The notes under the pieces are model-generated. The model had not been told where the DNA came from and searched no databases. It saw only the letters and a program-made list of their open reading frames with translations. This document shows positions 22,246 through 34,280 of a stretch of 64,000 nt of DNA, piece after piece; within the stretch, counting starts at the first letter, position 1; each line of letters starts with the position of its first letter. Both the position numbers and the translations under genes were made by a program. This DNA is from Sciurus carolinensis (taxonomy: Eukaryota; Chordata; Mammalia; Rodentia; Sciuridae): NCBI RefSeq assembly GCF_902686445.1, contig NC_062232.1, positions 11,701,105 to 11,765,104 of the forward strand. Reading direction: 5' to 3'.

Positions 22246-22561
22246 ACAATTAAGAAACTACAATTAAGATTTTAGTGCAAATGTTTGGATTCTAAATCCT
22301 GTTCTAGCTCCAGCACTGTGTTATATCTTTTGGATGCATAATCTAATTATTATCAGAAATGCTAGAATATAAATAGGTGAGTAGACAAATGCTCAGAATA
22401 GGTATAACTTGTTATCATGGCTCTGGGGACAGTTTTTACACTTTACTTATATTGGAGACACAATATAACTTAGAGTTGACTAGATATTGGGAAGTAATAT
22501 GTAATGAATAGTTTTGTTTTGGACACTAGGAATTTCTTATAAGAGTGATTGCTACTATGGA
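22246..22561. other. unassigned DNA
   Basis: Nothing recognised. Confidence 0.4.
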
Positions 22562-22883
22562 ATTCAGTTACCCCTCAGTATCTGCAGGAGATTGGCCCAG
22601 GACCCCTGTGAATCCACAAACATCTTATGTAAAATGGTATAGTATTGTCTTATAACCTACATACATCCTCTTCTATTCTTTAAATCATCTCTAGATTACT
22701 TTTAATACCTAATACAATGCAAATGTTCTGTAAATAGTTGTTATCCAATCTTCCTTAGGGAATAATGATTTTAAAAAATTCTGTAGGTTTAGTTTGAATG
22801 TAATTTTTAAAAATATATTTCTGATCCACCGTCAGTTAAATCTGTGGGTATGCAGCCCACAAGTACAGAGGACTGATTCTACT
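22562..22883 (-). mobile_element. TcMar-Tigger (MER2-like) DNA transposon fossil
   Basis: Inverted ends CAGTTACCCCTCAGTATCTG and, at the right, the reverse of AGAATCAGTCCTCTGTA. Internal reverse-strand landmarks are GGACCCCTGTGAATCCACAA, TATAACCTACATACATCCTC and ATCTCTAGATTACTTTTAAT. Non-autonomous, about 320 bp, old. Confidence 0.75.
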
Positions 22884-23094
22884 AAAGTAGATAGTTTCTG
22901 AAATAAGGAATCTGCCGTTTCCCTCAATTTCTCTTTTCCTGCTGCAGTGCTACATGTGTTGATCTCATTAGCAGCAGTGAAAAGTTTCATGCAAGAGCGC
23001 AAGTCACTCTGATGTCACAGAGACAGGATGCAGTGTGTAGAGGATGCTGCTGGGCCTCCCCTCTTTATAAATTTAGTGTGGACATCATCATAGA

Positions 23095-23300
23095 GTTTCA
23101 GAATGAAAATGTCTAAATCTAGGGTCATCAAGCTTTGCTGCAAAGGGCCAGATAAATATTTTAGACTTTGCAAGTCACCTGGTCTGTCTTGCAACTTCTC
23201 AGCTTCCTTCTTGTAGTGTTCAAGTAGACAGATGCTATACAGAAATGAATGGGCAGGGCTCTGTTCCAATAAAACCCTATTTATAGACATCGAATTTTGA
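23095..23300 (-). mobile_element. old mammalian DNA-transposon-like repeat, antisense
   Basis: GCTGCAAAGGGCCAGATAAA, TTTTAGACTTTGCAAGTCAC and GTTCCAATAAAACCCTATTT match a common mammal-wide repeat in order. A related copy in the opposite orientation lies at 39135-39310. Exact family not assigned. Confidence 0.65.
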
Positions 23301-24161
23301 ATTTCATACAAGTTTCAAATTCATGAAACATTCTGTCTTTTGATGTTTCTCCAATCATTTCAAAATGTAAAAACAACAATGAACCCAAACACAAAGAAAA
23401 CAACCCTGGAACAAACAAACAAACAAAAACCACTCTTGACTCAGGTAGCACAGACACACACAGCAAGTAGGATTTGGCCTTGGGCCATAGTTGGCAGGGC
23501 CCTGGCCTGATCAGTACAGAAGGAGCAGTAATGGATTTGTGCTGGATGGAGAAGAGATACAGGCTTGACTGGGGGAGGCAAGAAGGACACAGGACAAGAA
23601 TGCACCTGATTTCAGGTTTAGAGGGGGACAGAGGAGAAAGCTGTTCTTTTGAGTGGGCTGGCATCTCTTTCCAGCCAAGGGAATGAGTGATGCCTGTCGC
23701 CCTGAGGAATTGTTGTTCTGAGCAGATTCACTCGAAATGACTCATAGGCTTTAACAAAGCTGGGGGAGATTTCCTGCCTTTTATTCAAAGGCAGTAATCG
23801 GCCCACCTGTGTCTCTTAAATTAAGATTTCTAGAGCTCAGACCTTAAGCCTCTTAACATGGTTTACTCTTACACCTTTTATCAGTATAGAAGAATAGCTG
23901 CTTTTCTTGTCTTTTCTTGTAAAACCCTGCTCCAAATGTACAAGGTACTTTATCCACATGATGTTTTCAAGGCTATTTCAGAGCTTACAATCACAATGAC
24001 ACAAAAGAAATAATTGTCATTATAGATTAAAAATTTGATGATAGTTATAGAAAATTTAAATGGTGTCCTTTAAAGTGTTGTAGACAGCACTTGACAAGAC
24101 ATGGTCTGGATTGCAATTTTAGAAGTGTGATTTGCATTTCTTATCCGCCTTCCTTTCCCCT
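23301..24161. other. unassigned DNA
   Basis: Contains an A/C-rich AACAAACAAACAAACAAAAA run at 23408-23430. Frames on both strands at 23281-23806 overlap and have no recognisable domain. No gene is supported. Confidence 0.45.
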
Positions 24162-24235
24162 CTTTTTAAAAAATTTGTTATTAGAGCTTTATGATTACAC
24201 ATAATAATTGGGTCCTCCCCACTCTTATTTTTTCT
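24162..24235 (-). mobile_element. short antisense L1 3' end
   Basis: T-rich start and AGCTTTATGATTACACATAA resemble the last bases of an L1 3' UTR. Confidence 0.4.
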
Positions 24236-24279
24236 TTATTCCTGAGGAATAACTTAAATGTAGGGAATTTTTTTTTGAT

Positions 24280-25215
24280 ATATCAGTCTATGAGATTTAA
24301 CAAACATGTGTGACCCATGTTACATCTGACAGTTACAGAGCTACCATGACAAACAAGATCCAGAACATTTCTTCCAATCCAAAATGTTCCCTGATGCTCT
24401 TTACTAATTATCTTCTCCCTTAACCTCAGTCCCTGGTGAACACTGATCTGATTTGTGTTTTTATAGCTTTGCCTTTTCCAGAATGTCATGTAAATAGGAT
24501 CAGGCAGGATGTAGCCTTTTTGATTGGGCTTCTTCCATGTAGCATAATGTGTTTGAGATTCATCCATGTTGTTTTTATTGCCAAGTAGTATTTATTGTGT
24601 GGCTATACCACAGTTTGATTATAGATTCTGCAGTGGAGGATGTTTGGATTGTTTCCAGCTTTAGGTGTTTTATGAATAAGACTGATATACACATTCACTA
24701 CAGGTTTTTATTTGCTTAGAAGTTTGTATTGCCCTGGCTAAATCCCTAGAAGTGACATTTATTGAATTGTGTATTAAGGGTATGTTTAACTTTGTAAAAA
24801 TACTACCAAACCATTTTCCATGGAATTTTGCACCCCAAGCAAAGTATGAGAATTCTAGTTCTGGCTTCTTGCTAGTGCTTGGTAGTGTTGGGTTTTTGTT
24901 TTGTTTGATTTTTTTTTTTAAATTTTGGCTATTCTAATAGGTGCATAGCAGTGCCACATTGTGGTTTAAATTTCATATTCAAAGGGGTAACAACACTGAG
25001 TATCTTTTCATTTGCTTATTTGTCACTAATTTATCTTCTTTGGTGAAGTGTGTTCAATTTTTTTCTCCATTTTTTGGGGGGGGCTGTTTGTTTTCTTACA
25101 TTTGAGTTTTGAGAATTTTTAAAATATATATTCTTGGTACAAATTTTTTATCAGTCATGTACTTTGCAAATATTTTCTCCCAGTATGTGGCTTATGTTTT
25201 CATTTCTTAACAATG
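24280..25215 (-). mobile_element. antisense old L1M 3' region
   Basis: The reverse-strand ORF2 trace is recognisable: TTGAGATTCATCCATGTTGT, CCAAGTAGTATTTATTGTGT, GTTTCCAGCTTTAGGTG and TATTCTAATAGGTGCATAGC. Many stops are present. Frames within it are shadows. Confidence 0.75.
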
Positions 25216-25640
25216 TCTTTTGCACAGCAAAACAACTTAATTTTGGTTAATTGCAATGATATTGCAGTAGCAGGGAGCACACAGAGTGCCCAAATCTTGG
25301 TTTCAAATTACCATTCTCCAATAAAAGGAATCAGGACCATGGAGGAATGACTGATTGATTTCAGAACTGGGTCAGGGAAAATACAAAAAGAACCTGAAAC
25401 ATGCTGTGGTGTCAGAAAGTAAAACTGTTGAAAAATTATGGGGACAAGTTGAAAGGATACAAGAGCTGACTTAAAGGAGTTCTTGATAGTTGAACATGGC
25501 ACAATATGAGAAACCAAATAATCATAGTAATGAAATAAGATCAATGGAATAAGATAAATAAGTATGAGTCCATAGTGATATAAATAAACCATTGAATAAA
25601 ATAATGGGGGGAGAAAAATAACTTACTTGCATATTAAATT
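25216..25640. other. unassigned DNA
   Basis: Nothing recognised over about 420 bp between two L1 copies. One chance minus-strand frame. Confidence 0.45.
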
Positions 25641-26416
25641 AACCTTTTTTATTGGTGCATAATAATTGTCCAGTAGATTTCATTGTGGTGTACTCATGCA
25701 TGCCTATGACATGATTTGATCAATTTCACTCCCCAATACCTCTTCTTACTCTCTCTGTCTTCCTCCCTGTTCTCCTTCTTGTACTATAATAGTTTCCCTT
25801 CTGCTTTTTGTGGTGTCCCTTTTTATCTTTTCTTTTTCTTTCTAGCTTCCACATAGGAGAGAAAACATTTGGCCCTTCATTTTCTGAGTCTGACTTATTT
25901 CGCTTAACATGATACTCTTGTTCCATTCATTTTCTTGCAAATGCCATAATTTTGTTCTTCATTATGGCTGAATAAAACTGCATTGTGTATATGTACCACA
26001 TTTTCTTTATCCATTCATCCACTGATGGACACCTAGCAATTACTTGGCTATTGTAATTGTGCTGCAATAAATGTGGTTATGTATGTATCTCTAAAGTATA
26101 CTGCCTTTAATTCTTTTGGATAAATAAGGAGGAATGGTATGGCTAGGTCAGATGCTAGTTCTGTTTTGACCCCTTTGAGAAACCTCCATACTGATTTCCA
26201 TAGTGGCTGTACTAATTTACATTCCCACCAACAGTGTGTAAGAGTTCTTTCTCCTCACATCCTTGCCAGTATTTAACATTATTTGTATTCTTGATGATTA
26301 CCATTCTGATTGGGGTGAGATGGGATCTCCGTGTAATTTTGATTTGTATTTCCCTAATTGCTAAAGATGTTGAACATTTTTTCATATAATTATTGCCTAT
26401 TTGTACTTTTTGTATT

Positions 26417-26487
26417 TTTCCCTTTCCTTTTCTTTTTTATTTAATTAGTGCATTATAATTACACATAACAGTGGAATTCATTGTGTA
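26417..26487 (-). mobile_element. tiny L1 tail inserted in L1
   Basis: TTAATTAGTGCATTATAATT and AACAGTGGAATTCATTGTGT form an L1 3'-end fragment placed inside ORF2 sequence, with TGTACTT on both sides as a possible duplication. Confidence 0.5.
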
Positions 26488-26560
26488 CTTCTTCTTTTGA
26501 GATGTGTCTGTTCAGTTCATTTGCCTAATTATTGAATGGGCTATTTGTTCGTTGGGCATT

Positions 26561-26691
26561 TATTTATTTATTTTTGTGCTACTGGAGATTGAATCCAGGG
26601 TTACATCCTCAGCCCTTTTTTATTTTTTAATTTTGAGACTAAGTTGCTAAGGATGGCCTCAGACTTGTGATCCTCCTGCCTCAGCATCCCA
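26561..26691 (-). mobile_element. B1/ID dimeric SINE nested in L1, antisense
   Basis: Partial short-form ID half (GGAGATTGAATCCAGGGTTA) with an internal deletion, then the 7SL half ending TCCTGCCTCAGCATCCC. It splits the L1 ORF2 trace. Confidence 0.88.
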
Positions 26692-27560
26692 ATTTGAGTT
26701 TTTTGAGTTTAAAATAATTATATTCTGGATATTAATCCTTTGGCAGAAGAGTAGCTGGCAAACATTTTTCTCCCATTTTGTAGGTTCTCTCTTCACATTC
26801 TTAATTGTTTCCTTTGATGCCAGTCCATTTATTGACTCTTGGTACTATTTCCTGAGCTAAAGGACTCTTATTCAAGAAGTTTTTCCCTATATCTATATGC
26901 TGAAGTATGTTTTCTTGTAGGAGTTGCATAGTTTCTAGTCTAGTTCCTAGGTCTTTGATCCATTTTGAGTTGACTTTTGTGCAGGGCGAGAGACAGGAAA
27001 CTAATTGTAGTCTTCTACATAAGGATAACTAATTTTCCCAGCACCATTTGTTAAAGAGCCTGTCTTTTCTCCAAAGTATGTTTCGGCACCTTTGTCAAGG
27101 ATCAGGTGACTGTATCTGGGTGGATTTGTCTCTGTGCCTTCTATTCGATTCCATTGGTCTACATGTCTTTTTTTATGCCACTATCATGCTGTTTTGTTAC
27201 TATGTCTATAGTATAATTTGAAATTGGATATTGTCATACCTCCAGTATTATTCTTTTTGCTTAGAATTTCTTTGGCTATTCTGGGTCTTTTGTTTATCCA
27301 CATGAATTTTTAGGACTTTTTTCCTACTTCTGTAAAGAATGTCATTGGTATTTTGATGGGATTGCATTGAATCTGTAAATCACTTTTCGTAATATGACCA
27401 TTTTAACTTTTTAAATTCTGCTTATCTACAAACATGGGAGATCTTTCCATCTTGTAGTGTCTTCAAATTCTTTTTTTTTTTTTTTTTTAGTGTTGTGTAA
27501 TTTTCCTTGAAGAGGTCTTTCACCTCCTTGGTTAGATTTATTCCTAGATATTTTATTTTA

Positions 27561-27614
27561 TCTCTCTCTCTCCTTCCTTCCTTCTTCCTTCCTTCCTTTC
27601 TCTTCTTCTTTTTT
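27561..27614 (+). repeat. (TC)n/(TTCC)n pyrimidine tract
   Basis: CTCTCTCTC then CCTTCCTTCC-type repeats, probably the decayed poly(A)-side tail of the adjoining antisense SINE. Confidence 0.9.
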
Positions 27615-27802
27615 TTCCTTTGGTACTGGGCATTGAACCCAGGAGCACTTTACCACTGAGCTATAACCCCAGCTCTTTTTATGTTTTATTTTGAGATGGG
27701 GTCTTGATAAGTTGCTGAGGGTCTCAGTAATTTGCTGAGGCTGGTCTCATACTTGCCATTCTCCTGCCTTAGCCTCCCAATCACTGGAATTACAGATAGA
27801 GC
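27615..27802 (-). mobile_element. B1/ID dimeric SINE, antisense
   Basis: GGTACTGGGCATTGAACCCA to GAGCTATAACCCCAG for the short-form ID half, then the 7SL half ending CACTGGAATTACAG. Confidence 0.93.
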
Positions 27803-27887
27803 CCCAGGGGGGCTTTACCACTGAACCACATCCCCAGCCTTTTTTATGTTTATTTTGAGACTGTCTTGCTAAGTTGCTGAGGCTTTG
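27803..27887 (-). mobile_element. partial second B1/ID SINE, antisense
   Basis: GGGGGGCTTTACCACTGAAC, CACATCCCCAGCC and CTTGCTAAGTTGCTGAGGCT directly abut the previous SINE. Probably a truncated second insertion or a local duplication. Confidence 0.8.
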
Positions 27888-30145
27888 AGCACTGCTCTGA
27901 GAATAGAGAATAACCACTTTTTCATGAAGGCTTTTTTAGGCCTCGGTCTTCTCTTGATGATGTGTTTGGGGATATCAGATAACATCTGATCGTGGTGAAT
28001 TTTGGGCTGTATTTCCTAGTGGGTTTTGTACTGTAGTTTCCCTGATAGCTCTTTGTTCATGTTTAGTGAACTTTAACACAGTGCGTGCCGGGTCAGAGCC
28101 TGAGGATCCCACTTTCTCTGTAGGTCTCACAAAAGTGGGATCCTTCTAATATGTAGGTTGTAGACAGCACAGTATATAGGATACGTCTTCTGTGATTACT
28201 CCTCTAGTCTTGTCAACACTGTATGTTGTAAACAGGCATGGAAGAGACCTATGTTGAGGCCCCCGTAGCTGTGGTGTCCACAGTCTTTATGTTGTTTCTC
28301 TCTGCTGTAAATGTAGGAGCAGATGTTCAGTAGCAACTCTTCAGGTCCCCCTGGCAGTGCCTATTTGGGGCCTAGTCATTGGTTGGGGTTTTTAATTTCC
28401 TGTATTCTTTGTGTTTGGGTATTCACTGAAGATAGAAGGATTGGGTTATAAGTGGAGCAACACATGTAAGGGGGGCTGGGAGTGTAACTCCACAGCAGAG
28501 CACCTACCCCACAAACTCCAAGTGTTTTACTGGATCCCAGTAGCTCATAGAAAGGGGAAAATGAACATCAGCCATGACAGTAAACAGCAGTGAACCAAAA
28601 CAGCATGAAAGTACCAAGGATGACATCCACAATGGTAACAACCACAACAATAGGAACGGTGGGAGAAGAAATTAACAAAGCAACCAGAATGAATAGCAGT
28701 AAATTAGATACAGCATTCAAGTAAAATCCAGATACTAACTATAACATCAAACACCCCCATAACAATGATAGGGGCAGAAATGACATTAACCGAAGTTTTA
28801 AAACATAGCATGGTACAATTAATGATGAGAGAAGAAAATGGGAAGAGGAAGGCAAAAGAACAATTAGAATATTCAGAAAGATAAAAAGCAGAAGAAAGAA
28901 ACAAAACCTTGCAACCCCCACAAATCAAACAAGACCAAAAAAAAAAGATAATAAAAAAGGAAGAAAAAAGGCATGGCTATACATAGACCATCAACAATAC
29001 AAAATCAGTCTTAATGAAAAATGAAATAATTATCTCTGTGGGCCAGAGTGGATATTGCCAATCTGCATTTCTTTTTATATTTTCTTGGGCCATGCGCTCC
29101 TTGAAGAGAGCAATGGCTGGGGGTTATTTATGCCTTCCTCATTTCAGGTTACTTGGCAGGCTGCCAGCTGGAGAAGCTAGTTGAAATGGCTTTCAGCTTC
29201 CCTGTTCACCAGTACAGGGTAGCATGAAATGGGAAGTACTGACTACTGGAGTTTACTCTAGACCTGTTAGATTGACACACCCCCCAGGGCCAGGCCACTG
29301 ACAGTCTCTACCACAGGCCTGATCTTGGGAACTGCCCCCCTCCATTTCACTTGTAGGGCAGGGCATACAATCACCCTGCACTCATGGGGCATAGAAGGTT
29401 CCCCACACTCTACCTCCTGTGACAATGGCCTTCTGAGGCCCTGTCCCTTTATGAAATCACACATGCCTATTCAGCTTCCTGACCCTCTTCAGCTGGAGTT
29501 CTGAGCTACTCTACTAAGGGAAAAAAGTGGGCTGCACTCCCTTTTGTGTCTAACTAGAACTTCACAGCATGTACTTCTCCTTGTCTATTCCAATGGCATT
29601 TTGCCGGGTCCACTCTGGGCCACCCTGTAGGTACCAGCTGAGATAGCACAGCAATATTTGCTGCAATCTCCAGGGTTCCCATAGCAGCAAGCTCAGGCAT
29701 GGCCTCCACAAGATGGCTTCCTGCCATGACTTTCCACTCACGAATTTGAGAAATGTGAAGCACTTCCCAAGCTTCAGCCCTCTGTATACCTTCAGAATCA
29801 GTTAACTAAGTTCATACTGCCTTTCTAATTCCACAGAAGTTTCCATGCCAAATTTGCCTACTGTGTTTCTCTCTTATCCTTTGTGTTACTGATAATTCTG
29901 CTGTTCTCTGGGTGTTGCAGCTGCCACAGGCTTGGCACCATGCTTTATCATTCTTTGTTCCAACGACCAGCATTTCTGGTCTCTCCAAGTCTTGAGTGTC
30001 CAATATGAATGCCAGTCAATTTCCTTGGTCATCCACCTTGCTGAATATTTGTTCTCTATCTTCTCTGATTCTGAGCCATGGAGAAGCTGGAATGTTTAGC
30101 TTACCTATATTCTATCATCTTGGTTCCCCTGAAAAACTACATTGT
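27888..30145. other. unassigned 2.2-kb block, possible L1 5' region in antisense
   Basis: No ORF1 or ORF2 trace is visible, yet the right end reads in reverse as CAGGGGAACCAAGATG, like an L1 5' UTR start (a GAGCCAAGATGG-type motif). It holds an A-rich middle (28560-29030), a perfect 13-bp inverted repeat (28103-28144), a degraded ID (28468-28550) and several chance minus-strand frames. L1 identity is inferred only. Confidence 0.35.
28468..28550 (+). mobile_element. degraded ID-like element
   Basis: GGGGGGCTGGGAGTGTAACT, CAGCAGAGCACCTACCCCAC and a poor B-box end. Weak but in the right order. Confidence 0.5.
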
Positions 30146-30146
30146 T

Positions 30147-30395
30147 AAAAATAGCACTTCCAGCTGGGTGCGGTGGCACACTCCTGTAATCCCAGTGGCT
30201 CAGGAGGCTGAAGCAGGAGGATTGAGAGTTTAAAGCCAGCCTCAACAATTTAGTGAGGCCCTAAGCAACTCAGTGAGACCCTGTCGCTAAACAAAATACA
30301 AAATAGGGCTGGAAATGTGACTCAGTGGTGCAGTGGCCCTAAGTTCAGTTTCTGGTACAAAAAAAAAGAAAGAAAGAAAAAAAAATAACATTTCC
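30147..30395 (+). mobile_element. B1/ID dimeric SINE with target duplication
   Basis: Element body 30162-30380. 7SL half from AGCTGGGTGCGGTGGCACAC, with CTAAACAAAATACAAAATAG before the short ID half, ending in (GAAA)n. Flanks AAAAATAGCACTTCC and AAAAATAACATTTCC form a 15-bp duplication with two mismatches. Confidence 0.95.
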
Positions 30396-32219
30396 ATTAG
30401 TAAATATAGAAGAAATTATGGGAATGGAAAATCACCAATTTAGCAAACACTATAGTAGTAATTATTTCAGTCAAGGATTATTAATGGATGTTAAAATTAG
30501 TGGGTGAAAGTTTAAGCAAAGTTAAGATATCTGCACAGCTTAAACGTATCTCCCCCAATATATTTAATGACCACTGAGAAGGGCACAGTACCTATTCCAT
30601 GGTTTACCTGCCCTAAATGCATTACTTGAATTTAATCACAAATAATCATTATTTAAACTCAAATTGAGGAATGTTGTATAATTGGTCAGTACTTTTCACA
30701 GGTGCCAAAGTCATGAAGGACAGATTGACAACAAGTGCAGATTGTAGGAAATTAAGGAATATGGGTCAGTCAATGTCATGTGGGATCCTAGAATGGGATG
30801 CCAACCCAGAAAAAGGACAATGACAATATGGTAATTAAATCTCAACAAAGTTTGTAGCTTAATTAATAGTATTGTACTAATGTTAATATATTAGTTTTGA
30901 AAAATCAACCATGGTTAAGTAAGATGTAAAATTAGAAGAAGCTGAGTAAAAGGTAAATGGGAACTGCAGTATCTTTGTAACTTACTGTACATCTAATATT
31001 ATTTAAAAATAAAACATTTCAAGACAAGGAAAAATACCCCCCCAAAAAGGCTACAGATTAGAAGAAGGATGAAACTGAATAGAGGAGATAGGGATAGGAA
31101 CTAGACCTTGTTTTATAGATTTGACTTTATAATCAGATACATTTTTTCATACCTCCCTCTAAACAAAATTCAATTTACAGTGTATTTCCTAATAACCAAA
31201 ACACCAAATAAAACAAACAAAATTAAGTACATAGTTAGTTACTGGCAAAAGCACAGAGAGAGGAAATGACTTTAAATCACAATAGTTTAACTGTATCCTC
31301 CTAGCGAGATAGATCCTATGGACAAAAAGAAAAAAAGCTGAAAAATTCACTTGTATCTTGTAGGTCAGAGCTGGGTCCATGGCAACCCTCAACTAAATTT
31401 CCTCATACAAGGAAATATGGCAAAGCCTTTGACTTTCCACTCTTTTGTAGTATAAGGGAGCAGGGACGGATGGGGCTGGGAATGACTTGGGGGCTGCTAA
31501 TCAGCAGTGGCAGCCATTGAAATCTACTTGAGCCACTTCCTCTCTGTTCCCACTCACCTTGAATTGGGTAGGTGAAATCTTTTCCAGTACCTGATAAAGT
31601 AGTGATGGCAGCAATCCTTCAACATGAAGTATTCTGTCACCTAACTTAGGTTGTAGTAGCTGTCATGACAAAGTCAGGCGGCAAATCTGGAACCATCTCT
31701 TCTCTCTGTGACCAATGGAGGATAAATTCTGAGTTTATTATGAATGGTTCCTGTGCTGTTATCTCCAGGCTAACAGTGCAATATCACTTCTATCACTTAT
31801 TTTTAAACTGGAGAAAATAGTAACCATGCTTAGACTTTTGCATTTCATAACAAGGCTTGTGACTTTAAAAGAGTAATGGAATCCTAAAGTCTGGAAAGAT
31901 GCATGATGTGTAAATTCAGTCATCATTATGTAAATGCATATGCATGTAATAAATCCAGAGATGACTGACTATATTTTAGAAATATTATAGACCAATTATT
32001 TTGACATCCTACAGGAAGTGGATAAATTGTGAAATATATGTTATAGGATAGAGAGTAGCTTGTTAAGAAGATGTCTTTTGCTAGAAAATATTTCAGCAGA
32101 GAAATCATCCATCAGTACATTTTCAGCTTTGTTCTCTTCCCTTGACTTCACAAGAACATTCAGTAGCAGACCAAAACAGAGAGGAAGCCCCATGTGTTTG
32201 GGTAGAAGCTTGTAATGGT
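30396..32219. other. repeat-poor AT-rich stretch
   Basis: About 1.8 kb with no recognised repeat. Only chance minus-strand frames (31189-31392, 31926-32238). No splice-site pair worth reporting was noticed. Confidence 0.4.
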
Positions 32220-32400
32220 TTGAGAAACATTGCCTCATTTGATATTTATAATAGTCTGGGAAATATTTGAACCATGGGTTATACTCCCATTTTATAGATT
32301 AGTAGACAGAGGCTCTTGGAGTTCCAATGATTTGTGCAAGGTAAGTTGGGAGGGAACATTGGACTAGAACCCTGTATCCATTTAGTGTCATTTGTATGTT
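32220..32400 (-). mobile_element. probable MIR fragment, antisense
   Basis: 'CTCCCATTTTATAGATTAGT', then AGACAGAGGCTCTTGGAG and TTGTGCAAGGTAAGTTGGGA, follow the reverse MIR core and A/B-box order. Diverged. Confidence 0.65.
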
Positions 32401-32984
32401 TACCATTCTTTCACTTTCTTCACTTTTCAGCTTTGGTTGCTTTGGTGTGACCCAGATGAGTGACCAGGAGCACACGAGGGTGCCAAGATTATTGATGACA
32501 TGTCAAAAGACAGAGGGTAATGCTTAAGGTAAAAGGTGCTAATGCCTGGCTGGAAAAACTTTAAGTGGGTAAAAATAAAATCTGCCAAGGCTTCTGCTCT
32601 CACTACCAATGCTTCTCCAGGTGATTGGGGACAATGTTTCTATTCAGAGATACATGTCGATGGCAAAGTGTCAAAGTGTCAAAGTTGGGAGAACATCAGG
32701 AGATTACTGATTTGTTGAATGACATATGGCAAATCCCTTCCCTTGTTTTGGTCTCAGAGTGGATTATTTCTCAGGTTCATATGTAGTTCTTATAGTCCAT
32801 AATTCCTTGCTTGGACTTGCGGTGCAGGTGAGAAAATTCTAACCAAGGGATTGTTAAAAGGTCAGCTATTTGTACCATAGATTTCTTCCTGGATGTAGGG
32901 ACCTCACCTGACTGACAGAGAATTCTTGGTTCCTATTAGTAACTGGAGAGTGCAGAATTACTGAATAAGTGAATATAATAGCTT
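32401..32984. other. unassigned DNA
   Basis: Nothing recognised apart from a short AAAGTGTC doublet near 32665. Opposing frames at 32427-32718 overlap each other. Confidence 0.4.
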
Positions 32985-33423
32985 TGTATTATGTTTGGAT
33001 ATGAGGCGTCCCCCAAAAGCTCACAGTGACACAATGCAAGAAGATTCAGAGGGGAAACAATTAGGTTGTGAGAGCCTTAACCCAATCAGTCAATGAATCC
33101 CTGATGGGATTACCTGAATGGTAACTGGAGGCAGGTGGGGTGTGGCTGGAGGAGGTGGGCACTAGGTGCCTGGTTATGGGGTATATATTTTGTATTTGGT
33201 GAATGGAGTCTCTCTCTCTGCTTTCTGATCATCATGTGAGCTGCTTCTCTCTGTCGCACACTTCCGCCATGATGTTCTGTCTCACCTTGAGCCCTGAGGA
33301 ATGGAGCTGGCCTTCTGTGGACTAAGACCTCTGAAACCGTGAGCTCTCAAACAAACCTTTCCTCCTCTATAGTTGTTCTGGCCAGATCATTTAGTCACAT
33401 CAGTGAAAAAGCTGACTAAAACA
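32985..33423 (+). mobile_element. ERVL-MaLR-type solo LTR, copy 1
   Basis: Begins TGTATTATGTTTGGATATGA and ends GCTGACTAAAACA. Internal landmarks are GGAGGCAGGTGGGGTGTGGC, a GGGGTATATATTTTGTATTT promoter-like segment, and AAACCGTGAGCTCTCAAAC before the polyadenylation region. Closely related to 62034-62461 and, inverted, 45876-46313. No internal region is present. Confidence 0.88.
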
Positions 33424-33596
33424 CCTTGCTAGGAATTTTAAATGATGCACTTAGTACTTTCTCTGGTGGCCTCTCTGAGGCAGCATGGATGGTTTATAAG
33501 CATAGGGAATGACATGGCAAAATCTGCTACTGAAGGGCAAAGTCAGCTGTGGATAGGAAAGCAATATGCTGGCAGGCATGGTGGCCTGGCGGCAAG

Positions 33597-33650
33597 TGGT
33601 TCTCAATTTTGACCACATAGAAGAATCATTTGCAGGGACTTTTAAAGGTT
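33597..33650 (+). mobile_element. short hAT (MER5/MER20-like) fragment
   Basis: GTGGTTCTCAATTTTGACCA and AAGAATCATTTGCAGGGACT match the terminal part of hAT-type non-autonomous elements. Confidence 0.5.
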
Positions 33651-33673
33651 ATTTGTAATTGAGAATTTGTGTG

Positions 33674-33750
33674 TGTGCTACTGGGATCAAACCCAGGGCC
33701 TTGAGCATGCTAGGCAAGTGCTCTACCACTGAGCAACATCCTCAGCCCTG
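33674..33750 (-). mobile_element. ID SINE, antisense
   Basis: GCTACTGGGATCAAACCCAG, CTAGGCAAGTGCTCTACCAC and a TGAGCAACATCCTCAGCCC end: a full-length ID in reverse. Confidence 0.9.
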
Positions 33751-33768
33751 TAATTGAGGTTTAAAATT

Positions 33769-33769
<1 letters not shown>

Positions 33770-33811
<42 letters not shown>

Positions 33812-33859
33812 ACACACACTCACACACACACCACACACACACTCACACACACACACACA
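33770..33859 (+). repeat. (CA)n microsatellite, interrupted
   Basis: About 90 bp of CA repeats with CCAC and CTCAC interruptions that recur as a higher-order pattern. Likely length-polymorphic. Confidence 0.97.
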
Positions 33860-33864
33860 GGGCA

Positions 33865-34280
33865 AAATCTTAAGTGTCCAACAATTAAGTTTTATGTATG
33901 CATCCACCTGTGTTATGTTACCCTGGTCAAGATATAGATCATTCTTAGCACCTCCAAAGAGTATCTCCCATGCAGTGTTCTAAGAATTACCACTGATCCA
34001 ACCTCTGTCACCCTAGAAGAGTCCTGCCTGTTTTTGAACTTCATATAAGTCAAATTGTAGAGTAGGTATTCTTATATCTGGCTTTTTTCATTCAAAACAT
34101 CAGATTCATTGATGCTGCTACATGTGCTGGAGGTTAACTCTTTTTCATCGCTATGTAGTATTCCATGACATGAATTGACTCCATTTTATTTTCCCATTCT
34201 ATTGCAGTTAGACATTTAATTTGTTTCTCATTTTTGCGTTACTGTGAATAAAACTGCTATTCCTGTGCATGTCATGGAAC
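33865..34280 (-). mobile_element. antisense old L1M 3' region
   Basis: CGCTATGTAGTATTCCATGA, CAGATTCATTGATGCTGCTA and GTGAATAAAACTGCTATTCC are the reverse ORF2 C-terminal trace. The 3' UTR-like part lies to the left. Confidence 0.65.

Larger units (their letters stand above)
25641..27560 (-). mobile_element. antisense L1, about 1.9 kb of ORF2 and 3' UTR
   Basis: Reverse-strand L1 landmarks run in order: a 3' UTR pyrimidine block (25735-25800), CATTGTGTATATGTACCACA, GCTGCAATAAATGTGG, TTACATTCCCACCAACAGTG, TTTTCCCAGCACCATTTGTT, TTCTATTCGATTCCATTGGT, TTTTGATGGGATTGCATTGA, and TTAGATTTATTCCTAGATAT at the 5' limit. Interrupted at 26417-26487 and 26561-26691. Older than the 57-kb copy. Confidence 0.88.

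Noticed and set aside
33770..33859. CRISPR-like regular repeats
   Set aside because: The recurring pattern is an interrupted (CA)n microsatellite with no spacers; the window is eukaryotic.
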